64,000 bases of DNA, taken from positions 1 through 64,000 of the forward strand of contig JAJFVC010000026.1 in assembly GCA_021372005.1 (NCBI GenBank). Direction: 5' to 3'. The position numbers and the translations under genes are program-made. Source of the DNA: Planctomycetaceae bacterium (GTDB lineage Bacteria > Planctomycetota > Planctomycetia > Pirellulales > Thermoguttaceae). The notes below the pieces were generated by a model that did not search any database, was not told the DNA's origin, and saw only the letters and a program-made list of their open reading frames with translations. Position 1 is the stretch's first letter, and each line of letters starts with the position of its first letter. Below, piece by piece: positions 52,837-62,238 of the stretch.

Positions 52837-54714
52837 ATGACTTTTCTTTCTGCAATTTTCGACACAATGATGGACATGAACACAATCCCAAACCCACTGG
52901 CCCAACTGGACGCCGCCACGATGGCAAAAAAACTGTCAGCCCGCGCCGCGGCCAACATCCGCACCTGGCTGACCGAACCCTACCTGGCCGACTACGCCCC
53001 TCAAGTGGTCGAGCATATCGAGTCCGGACAATGGCAGGCCCTCGAAGAAGCCTTCTGGACGACCATCCCCTTCGGCACCGGCGGACGTCGCGGCCGCATG
53101 TATCCGATCGGTTGCAACGCCATCAACGATCGCACGATCGGCGAAAGCGCCCAGGGATTGGCCGATTACGTCCGTCAGCAAACGGCCGACGATCGCCGCC
53201 GCGATCCACAGCGCGTGCTTTCCTGTGTGATCGCCTACGACACGCGTCACCGTTCGCGGCATTTCGCCGAGCTATGCGCCGAAATCATGGCCGCCGCCAG
53301 ATTTCGCGTCTATTTTCACGACGGCTACCGCAGTACGCCGCAGCTTTCGTTCGCCGTTCGCCACCAGCATGCCGATTGCGGCATCATGGTCACGGCCAGC
53401 CACAATCCGCCGTCCGACAACGCCGTGAAAGTGTACGGTCCCAGCGGCGGCCAATACGTCCCGCCCCACGACCACGATTCGATCGCCGCAATGCAGTCGG
53501 TCACATGGATCCGGCGAGTTCCGTTCGCCGAGGCGCTGACCGTCGGGCAGATCGTCTATTGCCAAGAGGAAACCGACGCGGCGTTTCTCAAAGCCGTGCT
53601 GACCCAAAGCGTCGCCGGCCCTCGCAATTTGAAGATTTTATACTCTCCGTTGCACGGGGTCGGCACGACGGCCGCGTTTCCGACGCTGGTCGAGGCGGGC
53701 TTCCAGAACGTCGAGATTTTCAAGCCGCACGCCGCCCCCGACGGCGATTTTCCGAACGTGCCCAATCACGTCGCCAACCCCGAAAACCCCGCCGTGTTCG
53801 ACGCGATGATCGAGCGGGCCCGGCAGTCCGGCGCCGAGCTGATTCTGGCCACCGATCCCGATTGCGACCGGCTCGGCTGCGCGATCCGGGCGTCCCTGGC
53901 GTCCGACGCTCCCTGGGCCACGCTGACCGGCAACCAACTCGGCTCGTTGCTGACCGATTTCCTGCTCGGCATGCGTCAAGCGGCCGGGACGCTCACGCCG
54001 CAGCATTACGTCGTCAAAACGCTCGTGACGACCGAGCTGATCCGCCGGATCGCCGATCGTTACGGTGCGGCGACGTTCGGCAATCTGCACGTCGGATTCA
54101 AGTGGATCGGCGCGGAGATCGACGCCCGAGGTCCGAAACATTTCGTATTCGGCGCAGAGGAGTCTTACGGTTTCTTGGCCGGCGATCACGCGCGCGACAA
54201 AGACGCCGCGGCGGCCTCGCTGCTGACCGCCGAATTGACCGCTCGGCTGAAAGCCCAAGGCAAAACGCTCTTCCAACGATTGAACGAATTGTTCGTCGAG
54301 CACGGTTGTTTCACCGAGGGGCAGGTCAATGTCCAGATGCCCGGCGAAAAAGGCATGGACGACATGCAGGCGTTGATGGCCCAATTGCGCACGAACCCGC
54401 CCGAACGACTCGGCGGCCAGCGCGTCGTTCAACTGCGCGATTATTTCCGGCAAAAAACGTCCGATTTGGGCGACGACGGCCGATGGACCGACAAGCCGTT
54501 GGACGCTCCGCGCGGCGACATGGTGATCTTGCGGCTGCAATCGCCCGGCAACTACGTGGCGGTGCGTCCGTCCGGCACGGAGCCGAAGGTCAAAATCTAC
54601 CTGTTCGCCTACGATCCGCCGCACGGCGCCGATCGGCTCGAAGAAACCAAGCGGCAACAGGCCGAGCGGTTAAAATCGATCGCCGACGATTTTCGATCCT
54701 ATTCCGGCGCCTAA
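52837..54714 (+). CDS. phosphoglucomutase/phosphomannomutase family protein
   Basis: A 625-residue alpha-D-phosphohexomutase of the long PGM class. The phosphoserine loop MVTASHNPPSDNAVKVY is near residue 186-202, the Mg loop ATDPDCDRLG near 338, the sugar loop FGAEESYGFLAGDHARDKDAAAA near 442, and the phosphate loop VRPSGTEPKVKIY near 578. It interconverts hexose 1- and 6-phosphates. The first Met is at 52837; Met at 52867-52876 gives a shorter alternative. A promoter is at 52719-52747. Confidence 0.93.
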   Translation: MTFLSAIFDTMMDMNTIPNPLAQLDAATMAKKLSARAAANIRTWLTEPYLADYAPQVVEHIESGQWQALEEAFWTTIPFGTGGRRGRMYPIGCNAINDRTIGESAQGLADYVRQQTADDRRRDPQRVLSCVIAYDTRHRSRHFAELCAEIMAAARFRVYFHDGYRSTPQLSFAVRHQHADCGIMVTASHNPPSDNAVKVYGPSGGQYVPPHDHDSIAAMQSVTWIRRVPFAEALTVGQIVYCQEETDAAFLKAVLTQSVAGPRNLKILYSPLHGVGTTAAFPTLVEAGFQNVEIFKPHAAPDGDFPNVPNHVANPENPAVFDAMIERARQSGAELILATDPDCDRLGCAIRASLASDAPWATLTGNQLGSLLTDFLLGMRQAAGTLTPQHYVVKTLVTTELIRRIADRYGAATFGNLHVGFKWIGAEIDARGPKHFVFGAEESYGFLAGDHARDKDAAAASLLTAELTARLKAQGKTLFQRLNELFVEHGCFTEGQVNVQMPGEKGMDDMQALMAQLRTNPPERLGGQRVVQLRDYFRQKTSDLGDDGRWTDKPLDAPRGDMVILRLQSPGNYVAVRPSGTEPKVKIYLFAYDPPHGADRLEETKRQQAERLKSIADDFRSYSGA

Positions 54715-54727
54715 CGGAACGTCGGCA

Positions 54728-54766
54728 AGAAAAAAGAAAAACCCCCTTCCGTATGGAAGAGGGTTT
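54728..54766 (-). terminator. terminator of the HdeD-like gene
   Basis: On the minus strand AAACCCTCTTCC pairs with GGAAGGGGGTTT around the loop ATAC, followed by TTTTTCTTTTTT. It lies 43 nt after the HdeD-like stop and may also serve the convergent mutase gene. Confidence 0.75.
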
Positions 54767-54808
54767 GGAATTCGCGGTCGGAACACTGGCCACAAATGCT
54801 CGTCTTTC

Positions 54809-55399
54809 TCAAGCCGCCGCTTTCGGCAGTTGTTTGACGGCCAGCGACAGAGCGATCCAGCTCCAGCCGTGGAACAGCATTTCGATGCCCACCAACAGGC
54901 CGATCACCCACAGTCCGCTCTCCGGAAACTGTCGGTAGATGATCACGCCGAGCAGGAACGTGATCAACCCGTTGAGCAAGGCCCAACCCCAGCACGGAAA
55001 CTGGACGACCAGCGCCGCGACGATGCGGAACACGCCGATCACGATGCAAACCGCCGCCATGAACAGCGTCATGACCGCCATCGCGGCCAGCGGCTTCTCG
55101 GTGATCAGGTATCCGGCGACCAGGTAGAGGATGCCGACCAGAAGCTGCACCAACATGCCGCTCCACTTGCCGGTCCAAAACGACGCGACGACCGTGGCGA
55201 TTCCGGCGACCATCAACACGATGCCCAGTATCAACACCGAGGTCACGGTGGTCAGCACGGTCAAGGCCGGGAAAATCACCGCGGCGGCGCCGCACACCGC
55301 CAGCAACGCCCCAAACAAGAACAGCCACCACCATTGGCCTTGGAGATGGCCGAACTCTTGATTCAGTCGCTCACAACCGCAAGCTTGTTCTGCACCCAT
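54809..55399 (-). CDS. HdeD-family membrane protein
   Basis: A 196-residue protein with six transmembrane helices (LQGQWWWLFLFGALLAVCGAA, LTTVTSVLILGIVLMVAGIA, LLVGILYLVAGYLI, MTLFMAAVCIVIGVFRIVAAL and others), matching the HdeD/DUF308 family associated with acid resistance. The ATG at 55399 follows an AAAGGGT site, and the cytoplasmic N-terminus has Cys-rich GAEQACGCERL. It is monocistronic with its own terminator. Confidence 0.85.
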   Translation of the reverse strand: MGAEQACGCERLNQEFGHLQGQWWWLFLFGALLAVCGAAAVIFPALTVLTTVTSVLILGIVLMVAGIATVVASFWTGKWSGMLVQLLVGILYLVAGYLITEKPLAAMAVMTLFMAAVCIVIGVFRIVAALVVQFPCWGWALLNGLITFLLGVIIYRQFPESGLWVIGLLVGIEMLFHGWSWIALSLAVKQLPKAAA

Positions 55400-55565
55400 G
55401 GTCACAACCCTTTCGTGAAAACAGACCTTAAAAGTTTTACCCAACCGCCCACAAAAAACATAGGTTGCGATTCGAGGCGATTTTTTCCGAAGAGATCGGC
55501 CGCCTGTGACGATTCTGCCGATTGCGCCCGGTCCTGAAGCGTTTTTTTGTGGCGCGATAGAAAAA

Positions 55566-55598
55566 GGCCGCGAGGCAGGCGTCTCCCACCTCGCGGCC
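55566..55598 (-). terminator. intrinsic terminator of the pyruvate:ferredoxin oxidoreductase gene
   Basis: A perfect 10-bp stem, GGCCGCGAGG with CCTCGCGGCC, separated by 13 nt; on the minus strand it is followed by TTTTTC. It lies 33 nt after the stop codon at 55631. Confidence 0.85.
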
Positions 55599-55630
55599 TT
55601 GGGTTTCAAAAACTACAATCGCTCGACCGA

Positions 55631-58600
55631 TCAGCCGTTGGCTTCCGCGGCCGTTTCGCCGGCCACCATACGGTTGACGTTGGCCAGTTGCTCGTACAGT
55701 TGATACCGGGCATTGATGTCGCGCTGACCCAGCGCCAACAGCCGAGCCGAATCCTCGGGCTTCGACCGGGCCAACATGGCGAATCGCGCCTCCTTCAAGG
55801 CGAAATCCTTGAACTCGCCGACCGGCTTCTTGCTGGCCAACTGGAACGGATGCGCCTCGTCGCGCGGATCGAAGCTGTACAACGGCCAGTAGCCGCAAGC
55901 CACGGCCTCTTTCTGGATGTTCAGGCCCTGACGCATGTCGATGCCCCAGCCGATGCAGTGCGAGAACGCAATCACGATCGACGGACCGCGATACGATTCG
56001 GCCGCCCGGATGGTCCGAATGGCGTGCATCGGATTGGCGCCCAGCGAAATCGAACCGACAAACACGTCGCCGTAGGACATGGCGATCATGCCCAAGTCCT
56101 TCTTGCGTCCGGTCTTGCCGCCGGCGGCGAACTTGGCCACGGCCCCGCGGAACGTCGACTTCGACGCCTGCCCGCCCGTGTTCGAGTACACCTCGGTGTC
56201 CAACACCAGGATGTTGATGTCGCGGCCCGAGGCCAACACGTGGTCCAGTCCGCCGAACCCGATGTCGTAGGCCCAGCCGTCGCCGCCGAAGCTCCAGACG
56301 CTCTTGCGAATCAGATAGTCGGACGAGGCCAGCAGGCTCTTCGCTTCGGGCGTGCCGATCGCGGCGAGCCGTTTGTTCAACTCCGTCACTCGGGCCCGTT
56401 GCGCGGCCAACTCTTCTTCGGTTTCCTGCTTGTTGGAAAGCAGCGCGCCGACCAACTCGTCGCCCAACTGCGACGACAGCCGCTTGAGCAAGTCCTGAGC
56501 GAACTCGACCTGCTGATCGACCGCCAATCGGAAGCCCATGCCGAACTCGGCGCAGTCCTCGAACAGCGAATTGGACCAAGCCGGGCCGCGTCCGTCGCGC
56601 GTCATTGTGTAGGGCGTGCACGGCAGGTTGCCGCCGTAAATCGACGAGCAGCCGGTCGCGTTGGCGATCAGCATCCGGTCGCCGAAAAACTGCGTCAGCA
56701 GCTTCACATAGGGCGTCTCGCCGCAACCGGCACATGCGCCCGAGAACTCAAACAGCGGCAGCAACATCTGCGAACCCTTGATCGTGTCCGCCTTGACCTT
56801 CGAGCGGTCCACGTCAGGCAGATCGTGGAAGTACTCGAAATTGGCCCGCTCGGCGTCCAGATGCTCAAGCTTCGGCTCCATGTCGATCGCCTTGTGCTTC
56901 ACCTTTTCCTTGTCCTTCGCCGGACAGGTCTCGACGCACAGGCCGCAACCGGTGCAATCGTCCGGATACACCTGGACGACATACTTCCAGCCGGGGAACT
57001 CCTTGCCTTTGAAGTCCACCGACTTGAAGCTGGCCGGGGCCGGCTTGGCCGATGCCGGATCGAACGCCTTAACGCGGATCGCCGCGTGCGGGCAAACCAG
57101 CGAACACTGGCCGCATTGGATGCAGATCTTCGGATCCCAAATCGGAATCTCCTGCGCGATGCTCCGCTTTTCGTACTGCGTCGTACCGGTCGGGAACGTG
57201 CCGTCGCACGGCAGCGCGCCGACGGTGATGTCGTCGCCGCGATTGGCAATCATCATGCCCAGCACGTCCTTCACAAACGCCGGCGCGTTGGCCGGAACCG
57301 CCGGAACCATGTGCAGCTTCGACGTGACCTGGTTCGGATACTTGACCTCGTGCAGCGAGCTGAGCGCGCCGTCCACGGCCGCGTAGTTCTTGTTGACGAC
57401 CTTCTCGCCGCCCTTCTTGCCGTAGGTTTTCTTGATGGCCGCCTTGATCGCCACGATCGCCTCATCGGACGGAATCACGTTGGCCAGCTTGAAGAAGCAC
57501 GTCTGCATGATCGTGTTGATCCGCACGCCCATCTCGGCCTTGTGGGCCACGTCGTAGGCGTCCACGACGTAGAACTTCAGCTTCTTGTCGAGGATCTGCT
57601 TTTGCACTTCGGCCGGCAGATGATCCCAGACCTCGTTGGGACCGTAGACGCTGTTCAACAGGAACGTCGCGCCAGGGTCGGCCAACGACAGCATGTCGAT
57701 CCGCTCCAAAAACTGGAACTGGTGGCACGCCACGAAGTTGGCCCGATGGACCAGGTACGAACCGCGGATCGGTCGGGGGCTGAACCGCACGTGCGACGTG
57801 GTGACCGAGCCCGCCTTGCGCGAGTCGTACACAAAATAGCCTTGGGCGTGCAACGGCGTGTTTTCGCCGACGATCTTGACCGAGTTGCGGTTGGCGCTGA
57901 CCGTGCCGTCGCTGCCTAACCCGAAGAACATCGCCCGAACGACGTCGTCCTTCTCGGTGGTGAACTTCGGATCGTAGTCGAGGCTCATCCCGCTCACGTC
58001 GTCCACGATGCCGATGGTGAACTGACGCCGCGGCTCCGATTTCTTCAACTCGTCGAACACGGCGGCGACCATCGCCGGCGTAAACTCCTTCGACGACAGC
58101 CCGTAACGACCGCCGATCACCTTCGGCATCGCGCCGGTCCAGCACTCGGCCAGCGACGTGATCACGTCCTGATACATCGGCTCGCCCGCGGCGCCCGGCT
58201 CTTTCGTCCGGTCCATCACGGCGATCCGTTTGACCGACTTCGGCAACGCCGCCACCATGGCGGCCGAGTCCCACGGACGGAACAGCCGAACCTTCAGCAG
58301 ACCGACCTTCTGACCTTCCTCGATCAGCTTCTCAACCGTCTCCTCCGCCACGCCGATGCCCGAACCCATGATCACAATCACGCGATCCGCGTCCGGCGAG
58401 CCGACGTAGTCGAACAGATGATATTGGCGTCCGACCAACTTGGCGAACTTGTCCATGTGTTTTTGGACGATGCCGGCGCACTTGGCGTAGAACGGATTGC
58501 ACGCCTCGCGGGCCTGGAAGAACACGTCGGGGTTTTGGGCCGTGCCGCGCAGCTTCGGCCGCTCGGGCGACAACGCCCGCTCACGATGCGCCGCCACCAG

Positions 58601-59197
58601 ATCCATGTCGATCATCGCGCGGCAATCGTCTTCGGTCAACTGCTCGATCTTGTTGACTTCGTGCGAAATGCGGAACCCGTCATAAAAATGAATGAACGGC
58701 ACCCGAGCCTCCAGCGTCGCGCTGTGGGCGATCAGGGCCATGTCCTGCGACTCTTGGACCGACGCGGACGAAAGCATCGCCCAGCCGGTCGAGCGGCACG
58801 CCATCACGTCGCCATGGTCGCCGAAAATCGACAACGCATGGGTCGCCACGGTCCGGGCCGTCACATGGAACACCGTCGAAGTCAACTCGCCGGCGATCTT
58901 GAACATATTGGGGATCATCAGCAGCAAGCCCTGCGAAGCCGTAAATGTCGTGGTCAGGGCTCCGGCTTGCAGCGAACCGTGCACCGCACCGGCGGCGCCC
59001 GCCTCGCTTTGCATCTCGCACACGTGAGGCACGGTGCCGAAAATGTTTTTACGGCCGGCGGCGGCCCAAGCGTCGGGCAACTCGCCCAGGCCCGAAGAGG
59101 GCGTGATCGGATAGATCGCCATCACTTCATTGCAAAGATGTGCGATATTGGCCGTCGCTTCATTGCCGTCGACGGTGACGAAGCGTCTTTGTTCCAC
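55631..59197 (-). CDS. nifJ: pyruvate:ferredoxin (flavodoxin) oxidoreductase
   Basis: An 1188-residue single-chain PFOR converting pyruvate and CoA to acetyl-CoA, CO2 and reduced ferredoxin. An N-terminal pyrimidine-binding region (ITPSSGLGE, ASQGLLLMIPNMFKIAGEL), a gamma-type middle part, two 4Fe-4S motifs CIQCGQCSLVCP (near 690) and CTGCGLCVETCP (near 747), and a C-terminal TPP domain with GACAGCGETPYVKLL and GDGWAYDIGFGGLDHVL are visible. It starts at the GTG at 59197 with GAGGAG 8 nt upstream. Points to anaerobic or facultative metabolism. Confidence 0.95.
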   Translation of the reverse strand: MEQRRFVTVDGNEATANIAHLCNEVMAIYPITPSSGLGELPDAWAAAGRKNIFGTVPHVCEMQSEAGAAGAVHGSLQAGALTTTFTASQGLLLMIPNMFKIAGELTSTVFHVTARTVATHALSIFGDHGDVMACRSTGWAMLSSASVQESQDMALIAHSATLEARVPFIHFYDGFRISHEVNKIEQLTEDDCRAMIDMDLVAAHRERALSPERPKLRGTAQNPDVFFQAREACNPFYAKCAGIVQKHMDKFAKLVGRQYHLFDYVGSPDADRVIVIMGSGIGVAEETVEKLIEEGQKVGLLKVRLFRPWDSAAMVAALPKSVKRIAVMDRTKEPGAAGEPMYQDVITSLAECWTGAMPKVIGGRYGLSSKEFTPAMVAAVFDELKKSEPRRQFTIGIVDDVSGMSLDYDPKFTTEKDDVVRAMFFGLGSDGTVSANRNSVKIVGENTPLHAQGYFVYDSRKAGSVTTSHVRFSPRPIRGSYLVHRANFVACHQFQFLERIDMLSLADPGATFLLNSVYGPNEVWDHLPAEVQKQILDKKLKFYVVDAYDVAHKAEMGVRINTIMQTCFFKLANVIPSDEAIVAIKAAIKKTYGKKGGEKVVNKNYAAVDGALSSLHEVKYPNQVTSKLHMVPAVPANAPAFVKDVLGMMIANRGDDITVGALPCDGTFPTGTTQYEKRSIAQEIPIWDPKICIQCGQCSLVCPHAAIRVKAFDPASAKPAPASFKSVDFKGKEFPGWKYVVQVYPDDCTGCGLCVETCPAKDKEKVKHKAIDMEPKLEHLDAERANFEYFHDLPDVDRSKVKADTIKGSQMLLPLFEFSGACAGCGETPYVKLLTQFFGDRMLIANATGCSSIYGGNLPCTPYTMTRDGRGPAWSNSLFEDCAEFGMGFRLAVDQQVEFAQDLLKRLSSQLGDELVGALLSNKQETEEELAAQRARVTELNKRLAAIGTPEAKSLLASSDYLIRKSVWSFGGDGWAYDIGFGGLDHVLASGRDINILVLDTEVYSNTGGQASKSTFRGAVAKFAAGGKTGRKKDLGMIAMSYGDVFVGSISLGANPMHAIRTIRAAESYRGPSIVIAFSHCIGWGIDMRQGLNIQKEAVACGYWPLYSFDPRDEAHPFQLASKKPVGEFKDFALKEARFAMLARSKPEDSARLLALGQRDINARYQLYEQLANVNRMVAGETAAEANG

Positions 59198-59439
59198 GGT
59201 CGTCTCCTCTGCTGAAAGAAAAAATGTCGGTTGTGTGTTCAAAAAACCAAAAATGGCGACGGTCACCATTTTGGGCAGTGAAGAATCTAGTAGCGTACCG
59301 CGCCGGCCAGTTTGCCGCAATCCGTTTCCGGCGCCGACCGCGTCTGAAGGCCCTGAGATGGGTGAAATTAACCACAATGACGGGCAATCGAACAACCCAT
59401 TGATGCAATTCGACGCCTGCGGCGGGCCGCAGAAAGACG

Positions 59440-60825
59440 TCAGCTCACGCGAAAGGCGGCCGGGCCGGCGGCCGTGTGAAAGAATACCGCCCGATCGGCC
59501 ATTTCCGGATATTCGATGCGATAGGCGTCCGACCAGGCGTCCAAAAAATCCGCCGCGTGATCCGTCTCGACCATCGCCCAAACGCTGCCGCCAAATCCAC
59601 GGCCGAACGACGTGGCCGCCGCCCCCCCCAATCGACGCGCGTGGGCCGCCAAAAACACCGTCTCCGGCGTCTGATTGCCAAGCAACCGCTCGGCCGCCTG
59701 CTGCGAACGATCGACCAATCGCCCGAACGTCCGCAGATCGCCGACGGCCAGCGCGGCGCTCGCCTCAGGCAGCAGCGCGCCACCCTCCAGTTCAAAATGT
59801 TCGAGCCGAGCCAACAACGACTCCCGACCACACAGCGAATCGTCCCACGCGGCCACAATCGCTCGCAGCCGATCGACGGCGTCCGGCGCGCTACCCAACG
59901 CGGCGGCCAGATGCGGATCGTCCCGGCCGGTGGCTTGCCGCCAAAGTTCGAGTAGTTTACGGACCGACCGTTCCGGCAAATCCGCCGGCGTCAAACCGTC
60001 CTCGCCGCACTCGGGCGACGCGCCGCTGGCGGCCACCGCAAACAGATAGCCCGGCGGCATCGGCAGCAGCTTTTCCAACTCAATCGGACCATAACCGAAC
60101 CGAGCAATATGGCCCGGCTCCGCGCAGAGAATCGCGGCTTGGTCCTCGCCCCCACAAAACACCGTTTCATCGCCGTCTGCGGCAAAATCGCCGAACGCTC
60201 GACTCCGCAACACGGCGCTCAAATATCCGGCCAGATCGGTCTTGCCGCCGAGGTTGTGCCAGTAGTCGTCCCGGGCCGACAGCCGATTGACTTCCGAAAG
60301 AATCAAAAAAACGCCGATCGCCATCGCGGCCGAGGCGCCCAAGCCTGAGTCGGGCACGAGATCGCTGACCATGGCGATGTCGGCCCCGCGCGTCGCGCCC
60401 GGAAAATCGCGGGCCATGCGTCGAACGACCGTCATCGGCCCCTCGGCCCAAGAGTCCGCCGGCGGCGACCATTCCGGATCGACGCCGAACCGCACGGCCT
60501 GCCCGTTGACGGCGTCGAGCACGAAGATCTGCGAATCGTTCCGCGGCAAGGCGACGAAACAAAAACCGCGTTCGACCGCCGCGACCATCGTCCGACCGCC
60601 GGCGTAGTCGGTATGCTTGCCCAGCAATTCCAGACGACCGGGCACAAAAAACGCCACCGGAGGCTCAACCCGGTCGGGTCGTTCGACCACCGCCAGCGCG
60701 GTCCGGGCCTTGATCAGCCAACGAGCCTTCAACTCGCAGGCGTCGCCGCTCAGACCGGTCGCGGCAAGCTGTTGCGCAAGCCCGTCCGGATCGGTCAAAT
60801 CGCCCAGATGCGACAGCTCGGTCAT
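59440..60825 (-). CDS. galactokinase-like GHMP kinase
   Basis: A 461-residue GHMP kinase. The galactokinase signature appears as GRLELLGKHTDYAGGRTM (residues 63-80; Lys replaces the usual Glu of GEHTDY). The ATP loop is DSGLGASAAMAIG near 158 and the C-terminal motif is GRGFGGSVWAMVE. It probably phosphorylates galactose or a related sugar at C1. GGAGG lies 5 nt before the ATG at 60825. It lies 57 nt downstream of prs on the same strand, possibly in one operon. Confidence 0.85.
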   Translation of the reverse strand: MTELSHLGDLTDPDGLAQQLAATGLSGDACELKARWLIKARTALAVVERPDRVEPPVAFFVPGRLELLGKHTDYAGGRTMVAAVERGFCFVALPRNDSQIFVLDAVNGQAVRFGVDPEWSPPADSWAEGPMTVVRRMARDFPGATRGADIAMVSDLVPDSGLGASAAMAIGVFLILSEVNRLSARDDYWHNLGGKTDLAGYLSAVLRSRAFGDFAADGDETVFCGGEDQAAILCAEPGHIARFGYGPIELEKLLPMPPGYLFAVAASGASPECGEDGLTPADLPERSVRKLLELWRQATGRDDPHLAAALGSAPDAVDRLRAIVAAWDDSLCGRESLLARLEHFELEGGALLPEASAALAVGDLRTFGRLVDRSQQAAERLLGNQTPETVFLAAHARRLGGAAATSFGRGFGGSVWAMVETDHAADFLDAWSDAYRIEYPEMADRAVFFHTAAGPAAFRVS

Positions 60826-60882
60826 GGCATCCTCCGTCGATGGATTGTACGACAGGTTGCCAGGAAATCCAAATACTTTCAA

Positions 60883-61830
60883 TTAGACGAACAGTCGACT
60901 CACCGACTCGTTGCGGTGGATGCGTTTGATCGCTTCCCCCAACAACGGCGCGATGCTCAACACGGTCAGTTTCGGGATCTGTTTTTCTGAGGCCATCGGA
61001 ACCGTGTCGGTCAGGATCAACCCGTCGATTGGGGCGTTTTGCAGCTTCTCGACCGCGCCGCCGACCAGCAACCCGTGGGTGGCCGCCAGATAGACATTTT
61101 TGGCGCCGTGCTGATGCATCACTTCGGCCGCTCCGCAGATCGAACCGGCCGTGCTGATCATGTCGTCGAAAATCAGCGCGGTGCGGCCCTCGACCTGTCC
61201 GCCGATCACGTTGGCCTGTTTGGTCTTTTCGGCGCTGCTGCGCCGCTTGTCGATGATGGCCAGGTGTCCGCCCAATCGCGCCATGTGGGCCAGCGCCCGC
61301 TTGATGCTGCCTTCGTCCGGGCTGACCACCACGAAATCGTCGTTGTCCGAGAAGCCCATCGACTTAAAATGCTCGTCGATGACCGGCGCGGCGTAGAGGT
61401 GATCGACCGGGATGTCGAAAAATCCTTGAATCTGCGCGGTGTGCAGGTCCATCGCCAGCACCCGATCGGCGCCGGCGCGAGTGATCAGGTTGGCCACCAG
61501 CTTGGCGGTGATCGGCACTCGGCCCTCGTCCTTGCGATCCTGACGCGCATAGCCGAAATACGGCACCACGGCCGTGATCCGGTCGGCGCTGGCCCGTTTG
61601 AAACTCTCGATCATGATCAACAATTCCATCAGGGTCTCGTTGACCGGCGGACAGGTCGGCTGCAACAAGAACACGTCGCGGCCGCGCACGTCCTCGTCGA
61701 TCTTGCACGAGATCTCGCCGTCCGGAAAATTGCCCATCACCGCGCGTCCCAACGGCAGTCCGAGGTACTCGCAAATTCGTCTGGCCAACGCAGGATGGGC
61801 ACGACCGGTGAAAAGTTTCATGGAGTTCAT
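60883..61830 (-). CDS. prs: ribose-phosphate pyrophosphokinase
   Basis: A 315-residue PRPP synthase. Flexible-loop and ATP motifs are PYFGYARQDRKDEGRVPITAK, DLHTAQIQGFFDIPVDHLYA, and the PRPP-binding ALIFDDMISTAGSICGAAEVM. The product feeds nucleotide, His and Trp synthesis. In many bacteria prs sits between glmU and rplY; here a truncated NTP-transferase gene lies 28 nt upstream, consistent with that ancestral order, while rplY is elsewhere. Confidence 0.96.
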   Translation of the reverse strand: MNSMKLFTGRAHPALARRICEYLGLPLGRAVMGNFPDGEISCKIDEDVRGRDVFLLQPTCPPVNETLMELLIMIESFKRASADRITAVVPYFGYARQDRKDEGRVPITAKLVANLITRAGADRVLAMDLHTAQIQGFFDIPVDHLYAAPVIDEHFKSMGFSDNDDFVVVSPDEGSIKRALAHMARLGGHLAIIDKRRSSAEKTKQANVIGGQVEGRTALIFDDMISTAGSICGAAEVMHQHGAKNVYLAATHGLLVGGAVEKLQNAPIDGLILTDTVPMASEKQIPKLTVLSIAPLLGEAIKRIHRNESVSRLFV

Positions 61831-61835
61831 TCGAG

Positions 61836-61880
61836 AGGGATTTTGGGATTCGAGGATTTAGGGATTTGGGGAATTGGAGG
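61836..61880. repeat. degenerate GGGATTT-type repeat between prs and the truncated gene
   Basis: Short imperfect copies of GGGATT(T/C) and GGGGAATT follow each other here; on the minus strand part of the tract encodes the Ser/Asn/Pro end of the truncated NTP-transferase frame. Confidence 0.45.
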
Positions 61881-62040
61881 ACATTCTGCCCAATTCGGTT
61901 TCGACGACGGCCAGCTCGGCCGCGGTGTGGATGCCCAGCGACTCGCAAAGCTTCAGGACCGGCATCAGCACCTTCGGCAACTCGGACTTCATACGAGTGC
62001 CCTTACCGGCGGCCAACACAATCGCAGCGGTTTTGTTCAT
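61858..62040 (-). pseudogene. truncated NTP-transferase (GlmU-like), internal deletion
   Basis: A 60-residue frame beginning with an intact nucleotidyltransferase start, NKTAAIVLAAGKGTRMKSELPKVLMPVL (G-x-G-T-R-M and the Lys-Pro motif). It then jumps to KLCESLGIHTAAELAVVETELGRM, which looks like the end of such a protein. The central 170-200 residues with the metal and sugar sites are missing. The frame is open, so a short protein could still be made, but enzymatic function is unlikely. It lies just upstream of prs, in the usual glmU place. Confidence 0.6.
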
Positions 62041-62161
62041 GTTCCAATCTTGCCACGAACGGGCCGATTGTTCCAGAGGGGTGGTCGGCTTTTTCTTGGA
62101 CATCTGGGCGAACGGCCCCACCCTTTCGAGTTGCCGCGCGATGGACTATTTCGGAAAAGCG

Positions 62162-62204
62162 CAAAAAACAAGAGGGACGACAGCTTGCCGACTGCCGTCC
62201 CTCT
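62162..62204 (-). terminator. intrinsic terminator of the DUF1559 gene
   Basis: AGAGGGACGACAG (62171-62183) pairs with CTGCCGTCCCTCT (62192-62204) over 13 positions with one G-U-type mismatch. On the minus strand it is followed by TGTTTTTTG. It lies about 35 nt after the stop codon at 62239. Confidence 0.85.
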
Positions 62205-62238
62205 TTGGATTACGAATCAACAAAACCTGATCGGCACA

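Noticed and set aside
55547-57919. A 790-codon open frame antisense to the pyruvate:ferredoxin oxidoreductase
   Set aside because: The minus strand encodes a complete conserved enzyme here; the plus frame is Arg/Asp/His-rich without family features.
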